Positions 19,290 to 26,099 of a stretch of 36,861 nucleotides of DNA are shown here, piece by piece. Within the stretch, counting starts at the first letter, position 1. Every line of letters starts with the position of its first letter. A program made the position numbers and the translations under genes. Source of the DNA: Lachnospiraceae bacterium (lineage in GTDB: Bacteria > Bacillota > Clostridia > Lachnospirales > Lachnospiraceae); NCBI GenBank assembly GCA_017455435.1, contig JAFTAU010000018.1:1-36861 (forward strand), given 5' to 3'. The notes under the pieces are model-generated. The model did no database searches. It had not been told where the DNA came from and saw nothing but the letters and a program-made list of their open reading frames with translations.

Positions 19290-19346
19290 AAATTAAGCAA
19301 AAAATCGAAAAATTTAAACATATGACGAAAAGATTCAGATACTGAG

Positions 19347-19375
19347 TTGACAAACGGGGTTTATTACTTTATTGT
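19347..19375 (+). promoter_or_regulatory. Sigma-A promoter of the isomerase-esterase operon
   Basis: A consensus TTGACA (19347-19352) is 17 bp from TATTGT (19370-19375). The start codon of the isomerase lies about 47 bp further on. It is divergent from the GH42 promoter. Confidence 0.65.
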
Positions 19376-19422
19376 CAGGCAGAATGCAATTAAATGAAAT
19401 AAAAATCAGGAGGCATTTGATT

Positions 19423-20109
19423 ATGAAACGTTCAGAGATTAACGCGGTCATCAGAAAGTTTGAAGGATTGCTCAAGGAGCACTGTTTTGAGCTTCCGCCT
19501 TTCCTTAGCTGGACTCCCGAAGAGTGGCAGGAAAAAGGGCATGAGTACGACGAAATCAGAGACAATATGCTGGGGTGGGATGTTACCGACTACGGAATGG
19601 GGCAGTTTGACACCCTGGGACTGGCGCTCATCACTATCAGAAACGGCAATACGCACAATCCCAAATATACGAAGACCTACGCGGAGAAAATAATGATGCT
19701 GGACGAGGGCCAGGTGTCACCCATGCATTTCCACTGGAACAAAATGGAAGACATCATAAACCGCGGCGGCAACGATATTCATTTTACGCTTTACAACGCC
19801 GACAAGGACGAGCAGCTTGCCGATACTCCGGTGGAGATTTTCCAGGACGGACGCTGCTATACGGTTCCCGCAGGCACGACCATCGTTCTGCATCCCGGCG
19901 AGAGCCTTTCGCTTTATCCTTACTACTATCATGATTTTACTATCCCCAAAAACGGCAGAGGTCCCGCGCTTATAGGCGAGGTGTCCATGTGCAATGACGA
20001 CAATACGGACAACCGTTTTCTGGAGCCGCTGGGTCGTTTCCCCGAAATCGAGGAGGACGAGCCGGCCTACAGGCTGCTCTGTAATGAATATCCCCCGGCA
20101 AAGGACTGA
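19423..20109 (+). CDS. D-lyxose ketol-isomerase family cupin (D-lyxose/D-mannose isomerase)
   Basis: The ATG at 19423 has AGGAGG 9 nt upstream; an upstream in-frame ATG at 19372 overlaps the promoter -10. The 228 residues match the single-cupin YdaE/D-lyxose isomerase size. The metal-binding motif MHFHWNKMED gives H102, H104 and E109, with H170 (YYYHDF) as the fourth ligand. Known members interconvert D-lyxose and D-xylulose and also D-mannose and D-fructose. Because it is divergent from an alpha-mannosidase operon, mannose to fructose is the likely in vivo reaction here, an inference from context. Confidence 0.88.
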   Translation: MKRSEINAVIRKFEGLLKEHCFELPPFLSWTPEEWQEKGHEYDEIRDNMLGWDVTDYGMGQFDTLGLALITIRNGNTHNPKYTKTYAEKIMMLDEGQVSPMHFHWNKMEDIINRGGNDIHFTLYNADKDEQLADTPVEIFQDGRCYTVPAGTTIVLHPGESLSLYPYYYHDFTIPKNGRGPALIGEVSMCNDDNTDNRFLEPLGRFPEIEEDEPAYRLLCNEYPPAKD

Positions 20110-20166
20110 AGGCGGCGCGGCGGCACGTCAGGTGCAGCCGGATTAAAAGAACCGGAGGATAAAAAA

Positions 20167-20817
20167 ATGGAGCTTAAAGGAAAAAAGATCAATTTTCTCG
20201 GTGACAGTATTACAGAAGGCTACGGGACGAGCGACGAGGACCACAGATTCACGGCGCTTATTGAGAAAAAGACCGGGGCTGTTTGCCGTAATTACGGCAT
20301 CGGCGGCACACGTATCGCCAGGCAGCAAAACCCGGCAGAAGATCCGCATGTTTCTGAAAACAGCGACTATTGTTTCAGGGCTTTAAATATGGATCCGGAT
20401 GCAGACATCATCTGTGTGTTTGGCGGCACGAACGATTACGGCCACGGCGATGCCCCTATCGGAAGCTTTGACGACTGCACCCCGGATACGTTCTGCGGTG
20501 CGCTCAATACGCTATGCACAGAGCTGGCCGAAAGATATCCGGCAGCGAGGATAGTGTTTTTTACACCGCTTCACCGTGCGGGGGAAAACAATCCGAAGGA
20601 CGGAGGCGAGGGACCCACGCTGAAGACTTATGTGAATCTTATCAGGCAGGCTGCGGAGCAGTATTCCTTCCCTGTGCTGGATCTCTACCGGGTCTCCGGA
20701 CTGCAGCCTGAGATTCCCGCCATCAGAGAACTGTATGTCCCTGACGGTCTTCATCCGAATGATGCCGGTCACGTCAGGCTGACTGATATAATAGTAGCTT
20801 TTCTTGAGTCACTGTAA
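20167..20817 (+). CDS. SGNH/GDSL-type esterase, cytosolic
   Basis: The 216-residue protein has the SGNH blocks in order: GDSITEG with Ser14, G47 in GIGGTRI, N89 in GGTND, and D193/H196 in DGLHPND. There is no signal peptide. GGAGG lies 8 nt before the ATG, and the gap from the isomerase is 57 bp, so they share a transcript. Proteins of this family remove acyl groups, often acetyl, from sugars. In this setting a cytosolic carbohydrate deacetylase acting on imported oligosaccharides is the best guess, but lipase or phospholipase activity cannot be excluded. Confidence 0.88.
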   Translation: MELKGKKINFLGDSITEGYGTSDEDHRFTALIEKKTGAVCRNYGIGGTRIARQQNPAEDPHVSENSDYCFRALNMDPDADIICVFGGTNDYGHGDAPIGSFDDCTPDTFCGALNTLCTELAERYPAARIVFFTPLHRAGENNPKDGGEGPTLKTYVNLIRQAAEQYSFPVLDLYRVSGLQPEIPAIRELYVPDGLHPNDAGHVRLTDIIVAFLESL

Positions 20818-20843
20818 TCTGTCCGGCGCGAGAGGGCCCGGCG

Positions 20844-21590
20844 CTATTTTCTCTCCCGCATCTCTCCGCCTATTCTAAAGGCTTCCGAGGCGCCGTCCTC
20901 GCCGATGAGGACGAACTGTCTGTCGTTTCTGATGAGACGAAGAGTCAGATCGGTTTCGGGAGTGACCTCTATCTTGTAATTAAATGCGAGTCGCGAAAAC
21001 TCGCATTTTTTCATTGTCTCAAGCCCCAGGGTATTGCAGAGGAAATCCGCATATTTGGTATTATTCACGTGCCCGTTGAAGTCCAGATCGGTGTAGAGCG
21101 GGCGGTATGAGGTCAGCGTTTCTTCGCCTTCGATATTACGAATCTGCTGCGGAATGACTGTCGGAACGCCCAGGTCGCTGTTGTCCGGCAGCAGCCTCGC
21201 GATTTCGTCAACTTTTGTAACGATACTGCGCTTGCTGATGTCAAAAAGCGACCATGCGGTGTGTGCCTGTCCTATCAGCTTTCCGTCTGCATCGGTGAAC
21301 GAAAAATATCTCGGGAACATAAAGTGTCTGTTCGTAAGCGGCACCGTGAGAATGGTTATTTCCTCGCCGTACCCGGGCCAGCGGTTTATCTCTATCTCGC
21401 TGCGTGCCAGCACCCATGTCACGCCCATGGCGTCCATTTCGTCCTTGCCCGCCCCCAGCAGCTCGCACTGGTTTCCGGCTGTGGTCTGCATCGCCTCCAA
21501 AAGACTGCTTGCGCGCCATTTTGTGTTGACGTCGCAATCCTTTGTGAGCAGCAGCCATTTTTCGCTGTAAGTCCTGTATTCTTCGTTCAT
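20844..21590 (-). CDS. Acyl-ACP thioesterase (FatA/FatB-like double hotdog)
   Basis: The ATG at 21590 has AAAGGAG 6 nt upstream and gives 248 residues. Two hotdog domains are visible: the N-terminal one (about 1-130, with GVTWVLARSEIEI and AHTAWSLFD) and the C-terminal one (about 155-248) carrying DLDFNGHVNNTKY, in which D170, N172 and H174 match the catalytic network of plant and bacterial acyl-ACP thioesterases. It releases free fatty acids from acyl-ACP. It converges on the esterase gene with only 26 bp between the stops and appears monocistronic; 220 bp upstream of it hold no recognisable gene. Confidence 0.92.
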   Translation of the reverse strand: MNEEYRTYSEKWLLLTKDCDVNTKWRASSLLEAMQTTAGNQCELLGAGKDEMDAMGVTWVLARSEIEINRWPGYGEEITILTVPLTNRHFMFPRYFSFTDADGKLIGQAHTAWSLFDISKRSIVTKVDEIARLLPDNSDLGVPTVIPQQIRNIEGEETLTSYRPLYTDLDFNGHVNNTKYADFLCNTLGLETMKKCEFSRLAFNYKIEVTPETDLTLRLIRNDRQFVLIGEDGASEAFRIGGEMRERK

Positions 21591-21810
21591 ATTGATCTCC
21601 TTTGTAATTCTTTTTCGGTCGAAAATCCGCTTTTTGATTTCCCGGCACCTCTGCCAGAATCGCCATTGTTTTTTCAATCTCAATCGGCTTTACGATACAT
21701 GCGTTTATTCGGGCACCAATCGACGCCTGAAAGTCCCCCGTAAAACATTTGCTGACATAGCTAATATCGGGATATTCGCCGGCACTTTGTTTTCCATGCT
21801 AATCTCTGTT

Positions 21811-22287
21811 TTATTGCTGCCCGGGCTCTCTCGCCACGTCCACCCATGCGGTGACGTCCACGGCTTTTTCCAATTCTTCTACGGATAATCTCACGGCAGA
21901 ATGCGCATCGCCCGCAGCCGGGTAGATTGTATCGTATTTGCGAAGGCTTTCGTCCAGATATATTTTCACGCCTTCTTTCGCCCCGAACGGGCATACCCCG
22001 CCGGGCGCGTGTCCGGTCAATTCTTCCACTTCCTCAAAAGGAATCATCCTGGCTTTTTCGGCGAACACCGCCTTGAATTTTTTGTTATCAACCCGCGCCG
22101 TGCCCTCGGCCACAATAAGCACGGGACCGCTGCTCAGTATAAAAGACAGGGTCTTCGCTATTTCTCCCGGCGTCACGCCGATAGCTGCCGCTGCCGCTTC
22201 GACCGTTGCCGTGGAATCCTCCCGCGTGATAATCCTGTCTTCAAAGCCTTTATTTCTCAGATGCGTTCTCGCTGCCTCTGCTGACAT
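21811..22287 (-). CDS. YbaK/ProX-type aminoacyl-tRNA deacylase domain protein
   Basis: The 158-residue protein shows the YbaK/INS-domain signatures: AKTLSF with catalytic Lys45, VDNKKFKAV, TGHAPGGVCPFG (91-102) and PAAGDAHSAVRLS (123-135). It belongs to free-standing editing factors that hydrolyse misacylated tRNA, such as Cys- or Ala-tRNA(Pro). The start at 22287 is set by the promoter, whose TATAAT at 22318-22323 excludes the longer upstream start; AAGG and GAGGGG precede the ATG. Confidence 0.9.
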   Translation of the reverse strand: MSAEAARTHLRNKGFEDRIITREDSTATVEAAAAAIGVTPGEIAKTLSFILSSGPVLIVAEGTARVDNKKFKAVFAEKARMIPFEEVEELTGHAPGGVCPFGAKEGVKIYLDESLRKYDTIYPAAGDAHSAVRLSVEELEKAVDVTAWVDVAREPGQQ

Positions 22288-22317
22288 AATCCTTCCCCTC
22301 TCCGATTCAATGTGCAG

Positions 22318-22347
22318 ATTATACTTTCCGTGCAATTTCCGCCGCAA
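22318..22347 (-). promoter_or_regulatory. Sigma-A promoter of the YbaK-type gene
   Basis: TTGCGG, an 18-bp spacer and a consensus TATAAT on the minus strand, 31 bp from the chosen start codon, giving a leader of about 24 nt. Confidence 0.65.
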
Positions 22348-22413
22348 GGCGTTTATCCGATTCGTATATCAACCAATGCCTCATATTTTGCGGCATTTGA
22401 ACTGTCGACGATA

Positions 22414-22752
22414 CTATTCGTTCCTCATATCAACCAAAACTGCGTCCTCTACAGGGAAATAATCCTCTGTGTTGCTGCTGAGGCCGCCCGCCTTCCACGC
22501 CTTCTCAAAAGAGATTTCCTCGATATTGCTCAAATACACATACACGGAATCCACCGCGGCGTTGTTAAGCCTTCCTTTGATTTCGAGGCGGTATTTGTAG
22601 ATGTGATCGTCGCACTTCCACGTTCCGTCGCTCATTTCGTAATACGTTTTCATGCCGTCTTTCACTGTTTGTTTTACGGAAGGCTCTCCACCGCATCCCA
22701 AGGCGCTAAGCATTATGATTGCGGCAAGAATAAGACTAATGTACTTCTTCAT
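22414..22752 (-). CDS. Small lipoprotein of unknown function
   Basis: The 112-residue protein has a signal peptide with a clear lipobox LGC (Cys20). The mature part contains DGTWKCDDHIYKYRLEI, GRLNNAAVDSVYVYLSN, ISFEKAWKAGGLSSN and a VDMRNE tail; the pattern GRxxNAAxDSxxVYLSN resembles small conserved lipoproteins of clostridia, but I cannot assign a function. CAGGAGG is about 7 nt before the ATG. It stands alone, with a possible promoter about 130 bp upstream. Confidence 0.8.
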   Translation of the reverse strand: MKKYISLILAAIIMLSALGCGGEPSVKQTVKDGMKTYYEMSDGTWKCDDHIYKYRLEIKGRLNNAAVDSVYVYLSNIEEISFEKAWKAGGLSSNTEDYFPVEDAVLVDMRNE

Positions 22753-22878
22753 GGTCAGTCCTCCTGTTTTTTTCAGGTTGCTTTGTCAAAACCTCTCACA
22801 CACTCACGGCAATGTCGTTCGTCAGCAGAGCTGCAGCGATTTCAAAAAAGACGAACCCACGACAGAATAATTAAGTAT

Positions 22879-22906
22879 ATTATAACATATTTCCCTGTCA
22901 TCACAA
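22879..22906 (-). promoter_or_regulatory. Possible promoter of the small lipoprotein gene
   Basis: TTGTGA, a 16-bp spacer and TATAAT on the minus strand, about 125 bp before the start codon. The spacer is short, so this is tentative. Confidence 0.4.
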
Positions 22907-23086
22907 AAACTGCTTTTATTATTTTTCAAAATGCGCTATCATATCATCGAGCGAATCAGGCGGCGTTGCTCATTTCACAAATCTCGCCGCATCTTATAAT
23001 CGGGATACCCTCATTATAAGAACCACTTTTGAACAATGCAGTTTTACTCCGTTTGCCCGGGCTGTTGTCTGCTCGTAGCAAGCAAT
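22907..23086. other. Gene-free leader upstream of the 53-bp repeat array
   Basis: No coding signal is convincing on either strand. On the plus strand a consensus TATAAT lies at 22995-23000 with only a poor -35 (ATTTCA at 17 bp); if used, it would transcribe the whole repeat array and the nuclease gene behind it. Confidence 0.4.
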
Positions 23087-23457
23087 CTCCGTAGAGATTG
23101 GCGATTTCGGCTTTCCATAGGGAGATTTGAGAATTAACACTCCCTAGAGATTGGCGATTTCGGCTTTTTATAGGGAGATTTGAAGAATAAAACTCCCTAG
23201 AGATTCGAGATTTCGGCTTTCCATAGGGAGATTTGAGAATTAACACTCCCTAGAGATTCGAGATTTCGGCTTTCCATAGGGAGATTTGAAGAATAAAACC
23301 CCCTAGAGATTCGTGATTTCGGCTTTCCATAGGGAGATTTGAAGAATAAAACTCCCTAGAGATTCGTGATTTCGGCTTTCCATAGGGAGATTTGAAGAAT
23401 AATACTCCCTGGAGATTCGTGATTTCGGCTTTTCATAGGGAGAAAGGTACGAAGGAG
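23087..23457 (+). repeat. Seven tandem repeats of exactly 53 bp leading into a nuclease gene
   Basis: Units start at 23087, 23140, 23193, 23246, 23299, 23352 and 23405, always 53 bp apart. Each holds CTCCCTA, a 24-nt centre ending GATTTCGGCTTTCCA, TAGGGAG, and a 15-nt AT-rich linker. CTCCCTA and TAGGGAG can pair inside a unit, or TAGGGAG can pair with CTCCCTA of the next unit across the 15-nt linker. Variants mark the expansion history: the centre reads GGCG in units 1-2, CGAG in 3-4 and CGTG in 5-7. In the last unit the linker is replaced by AAAGGTACGAAGGAG, the ribosome site of the next gene. Fifty-three is not a multiple of three, so the array does not encode a protein repeat. There are no unique spacers, so it is not a CRISPR array. 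Confidence 0.95.
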
Positions 23458-23464
23458 ATTTAAT

Positions 23465-24247
23465 ATGTTAATTGAGGAATTGAGGAAAAAGAAAGCTTCA
23501 CTAATTAAAATCCTTTCAGCGATAGAAAGAAACGCAGCGCGGCGTCCTGACGGGAAACTCTGGTGTAGCAAAAAATCGGACGGCATCGATTATTACATAG
23601 TAGACGACTCCGGGAAGCTTACCTACATTTCACGAAAAGACACGGGGCTGATTTCAGCGCTGGCGCAAAAGGAATATGATGAAAAAATGCAGGAGGAGTG
23701 TGAAAGGGAGCTCTCGCTGGTGGACAGACTGATAGAAGCAGAGGAAAATAAAACTTTGAGCACTAAGATTGATGAGCTTAACTACGGCAAGCGAAAGTGG
23801 GCGAAGCCGTATGTTCTTTCCGGTGAAGAATTCAGGGCAAAATGGGAAAGTGAGGAATATAAGCGCAAAGAAATCAGACCGGGAACGACTACTTTCGAAA
23901 CCATGAGAGGTGAAAGTGTGCGGTCGAAGTCCGAAAAAATCATCGCCGACTATCTTTACTCCAAAGGGATTCCGTATAAATATGAGAGAGCAACAATGCT
24001 GCCCGGCGGGCAATTGATTTATGCGGATTTCACGGTGTTAAATGTTCGAACCGGGCAGGAGTATATTCTCGAACACTTTGGAATTATGGACAATCCCGAA
24101 TACGCTGCCGGGACGGTCAGAAAAATTAACACATACATAAAGAACGGCTATCTTCCCGGAGACAGACTGATTGTGTTATTTGAAAGCAGTCAGTTTCCGC
24201 TTAATCAGGAAGTGCTGGAAATAATCGTCAAAAAGTATTTTATGTAG
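23465..24247 (+). CDS. PD-(D/E)XK-like nuclease family protein preceded by repeat array
   Basis: The 260-residue protein has a charged, probably coiled-coil N-terminal half (1-130) and a C-terminal domain (about 140-260) that looks like a PD-(D/E)XK fold: RSKSEKIIADYL with E157, the core YADF with D188, and YILEHFGIMD with E203. The usual Lys of the E-x-K motif is not present; the EHFG variant is seen in some helicase-associated nuclease-like domains, so activity is uncertain. GAAGGAG is 7 nt upstream of the ATG and directly abuts the 53-bp repeat array. No partner gene follows on the same strand. DNA or RNA cleavage in a defence, toxin-antitoxin or mobile-element context is possible; it is not a ToxN homologue by visible motifs. 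Confidence 0.7.
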   Translation: MLIEELRKKKASLIKILSAIERNAARRPDGKLWCSKKSDGIDYYIVDDSGKLTYISRKDTGLISALAQKEYDEKMQEECERELSLVDRLIEAEENKTLSTKIDELNYGKRKWAKPYVLSGEEFRAKWESEEYKRKEIRPGTTTFETMRGESVRSKSEKIIADYLYSKGIPYKYERATMLPGGQLIYADFTVLNVRTGQEYILEHFGIMDNPEYAAGTVRKINTYIKNGYLPGDRLIVLFESSQFPLNQEVLEIIVKKYFM

Positions 24248-24363
24248 GATTTCCGGCAGGCTTTCGGCTGCAGTGTCGGGTGGATGATGTCAGCTATGAG
24301 ATTGCTCTTTCGAGGGCAACATCCAGATGGGAGCGCCGGGCAATAGGGTTACTCTGGCAAGAA

Positions 24364-24576
24364 GGCTCAGCCGCAGTGCAGCGCCCTGGCGTGAATACCG
24401 AACAATAAATATGCTCCGACAAGCAGGCTCAAACCGCAGTGCAGTGCCCTGGCGTGGATACCGAACAATAAATTCGCTCTGACAAGCAGGCTCAACCGCA
24501 GCACAACGCCCGGGGGCTGGTGACAGTAACAGGATTGCTCAACCGTAGTGCAATGCCGGGAATGGACATCAGACAA
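24364..24576. repeat. Degenerate tandem repeats of about 62 bp
   Basis: Four repeat starts resembling GGCTCAACCGCAGTGCA occur at 24364, 24426, 24489 and 24536 (spacings 62, 63, 47). Units 1 and 2 are nearly identical, including GCCCTGGCGTG and ATACCGAACAATAAAT. Units 3 and 4 are diverged. The 116 bp before it, back to the nuclease stop, contain more diverged echoes of the unit. Minus-strand frames through it are repeat by-products, not a gene. Confidence 0.7.
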
Positions 24577-25032
24577 TCATTTTCCGGTCAAGTCGCCGAG
24601 CAGGACGGCGCAGCCGGCGTTGATTTCATCCCACGTCTTAGAAAAATCGCGGGTATACCATGGGTCGGCAACGTCTTTGCCGAGTCCGCAGTATTCGAGG
24701 AGCTTGTGTATTTTGCCCTCCGGGTCGCCGTGAAATTTTCGATAAAGGTCGCGGATATTGGCCTCATCCATGCCGATTATCAGGTCAAAGTCTGCGTAAT
24801 CGGAGTCACGAATCAGCCGTGCAGCGTGCCCGTTGCAGTCAATACCCGCGGCGTTAAGCAACTTTCGCACCGGCGGATAAACCGGATTTCCGAGCTCATC
24901 CGTGTGCATTGCGGCAGAGGCGACGAAAAACTCATCGCCCTTCCCGGCTTTTTTAACCATGTCCTTCATAACATATTCCGCCATTGGCGACCGGCAGATG
25001 TTGCCGTGGCAGATGAATAATACTTTTTTCAT
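24577..25032 (-). CDS. Low-molecular-weight protein tyrosine phosphatase
   Basis: The 151 residues carry the LMW-PTP signature at the very start, VLFICHGNICRS, with nucleophile Cys8 and Arg14, and the general acid D123 in VADPWY. The family dephosphorylates tyrosine-phosphorylated proteins, or arginine-phosphorylated ones for YwlE-like members. The two adjacent residues at the P-loop (HGNI) do not settle which. It is cotranscribed with and 10 bp downstream of the CDF exporter; the ribosome site GAGGAG lies inside the end of that gene, 13 nt before the ATG, suggesting coupled and modest translation. Confidence 0.93.
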   Translation of the reverse strand: MKKVLFICHGNICRSPMAEYVMKDMVKKAGKGDEFFVASAAMHTDELGNPVYPPVRKLLNAAGIDCNGHAARLIRDSDYADFDLIIGMDEANIRDLYRKFHGDPEGKIHKLLEYCGLGKDVADPWYTRDFSKTWDEINAGCAVLLGDLTGK

Positions 25033-25042
25033 ATGACCAAAA

Positions 25043-25966
25043 TTACTCCTCTTCCCCGGTGGGGTTTACGTGAACCATGACGTGCTTTACGCCCTCGAAG
25101 TTCTGCTCCACGCTCAGGTGAACGGCCTCGGCGATGGCGTGCGCCTCTCTGAAGGATTTGTTCCCGTCGACCTGAATTTCCATGTCGATGTATATTTTGT
25201 TTCCGAACATCCTCGTCTGCAAAAGGTCGATGTGCTCGACACCTTCCTGTGCGGCGACAAACTCGCGCAGCCGCTGTTCGTACTCTGCACCGGCAGACGT
25301 ATCGACCATTTTTTTCAGCGCATCTTTTATGATATCGAAGGCCACTTTCAGAATAAAAACGCAGATTACGACGCTGGCAACGGAGTCCAGAACGGGGAAG
25401 CCGAGCATCGCGCCGCCGATGCCGATGAGCGAGCCGACAGACGAGAATGCGTCGGAGCGGTGGTGCCACGCATCCGCCATAAAAGCGGGCGAATCCAGTA
25501 TTTTAGCATAATGCCGCGTATACCAGAACATGGCTTCTTTTGTGACAATAGAGACTATCGCCGCAATCAGTGCTATCAGGCGCGGTGCCTCCAGCGTTTC
25601 ATAATTGCCCGAAACGATATTGGACACGCCTACCTTTCCGATGCCGATACCGGTCGCAGCCAGAAGCACGCCCAGAACAATCGACGCGACGCACTCTATG
25701 CGCTCGTGTCCGTAGGGGTGCTCCGAATCGGCGGAGCGCTTTGAAATCTTCGTGCCCCAGAAAGCGATAAATGTCGCAAACACGTCGGAAAGCGAGTGGA
25801 CCGCGTCCGAAATCATGGCGCCGGATTTTCCGAAAATTCCCGCGAAAAATTTGAAAGCCGTCAGCATGACGTTTCCGCCCACACCGACAACTGTCATTTT
25901 TTTGATGATTGCCGCCTCGGCTCTGCCGGGCATTTCTCCGCTATCGCGGTGCTCTGTTTTTTTCAT
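25043..25966 (-). CDS. Cation diffusion facilitator (CDF) family transporter
   Basis: The 307-residue membrane protein has six helices and a cytosolic C-terminal ferredoxin-like domain ending in HVMVHVNPTGEEE. The transport site residues appear as H57-x3-D61 in DAVHSLSD (helix 2) and H168-x3-D172 in WHHRSD (helix 5), typical for Zn/Mn/Fe efflux CDFs. The start at 25966 (ATG) is chosen; a TTG two codons earlier is possible. The promoter at 26002-26010 leaves a leader of about 30 nt. It exports divalent metal in exchange for protons; the metal is not determined. Confidence 0.92.
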   Translation of the reverse strand: MKKTEHRDSGEMPGRAEAAIIKKMTVVGVGGNVMLTAFKFFAGIFGKSGAMISDAVHSLSDVFATFIAFWGTKISKRSADSEHPYGHERIECVASIVLGVLLAATGIGIGKVGVSNIVSGNYETLEAPRLIALIAAIVSIVTKEAMFWYTRHYAKILDSPAFMADAWHHRSDAFSSVGSLIGIGGAMLGFPVLDSVASVVICVFILKVAFDIIKDALKKMVDTSAGAEYEQRLREFVAAQEGVEHIDLLQTRMFGNKIYIDMEIQVDGNKSFREAHAIAEAVHLSVEQNFEGVKHVMVHVNPTGEEE

Positions 25967-26001
25967 TTTCAAAACGCTTTCCGCTTACTGTCTTTCCGTG
26001 A

Positions 26002-26010
26002 ATTATAACA
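26002..26010 (-). promoter_or_regulatory. Extended -10 promoter of the CDF-phosphatase operon
   Basis: TGT-TATAAT on the minus strand. A direct repeat TTTCCGTGAA at 25993-26002 and 26025-26034, 32 bp apart, brackets it and could be a regulator site acting on both this promoter and the divergent lipoprotein gene. Confidence 0.5.
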
Positions 26011-26099
26011 TAAAACGATGTAGTTTTCCGTGAAAAAATGGTATTATGATGATAGTGAACAGGTGATTTACCGAAAAAGCGAGAAAGGAAAACTGACCT

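Noticed and set aside
20818..20843. Terminator between the esterase and thioesterase genes
   Set aside because: The GC-rich text holds a direct repeat of CCGGCGC, not a usable inverted repeat.
22312..23019. Plus-strand open frame across the lipoprotein gene and its leader
   Set aside because: It crosses a gene with a lipobox and ribosome site on the other strand and shows no coding features of its own.
23087..23457. CRISPR array
   Set aside because: Units are contiguous and near identical with no unique spacers, and no cas genes are present.
23465..24247. Classical ToxN/CptN/TenpN type III toxin
   Set aside because: The protein is longer than those toxins and its motifs point to a PD-(D/E)XK-like fold; only the layout is similar.
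24367..24576. Small minus-strand gene with repeated LLFGIHARALHCG
   Set aside because: The peptide repeat is a by-product of the 62-bp DNA repeat; no ribosome site or homologous pattern.
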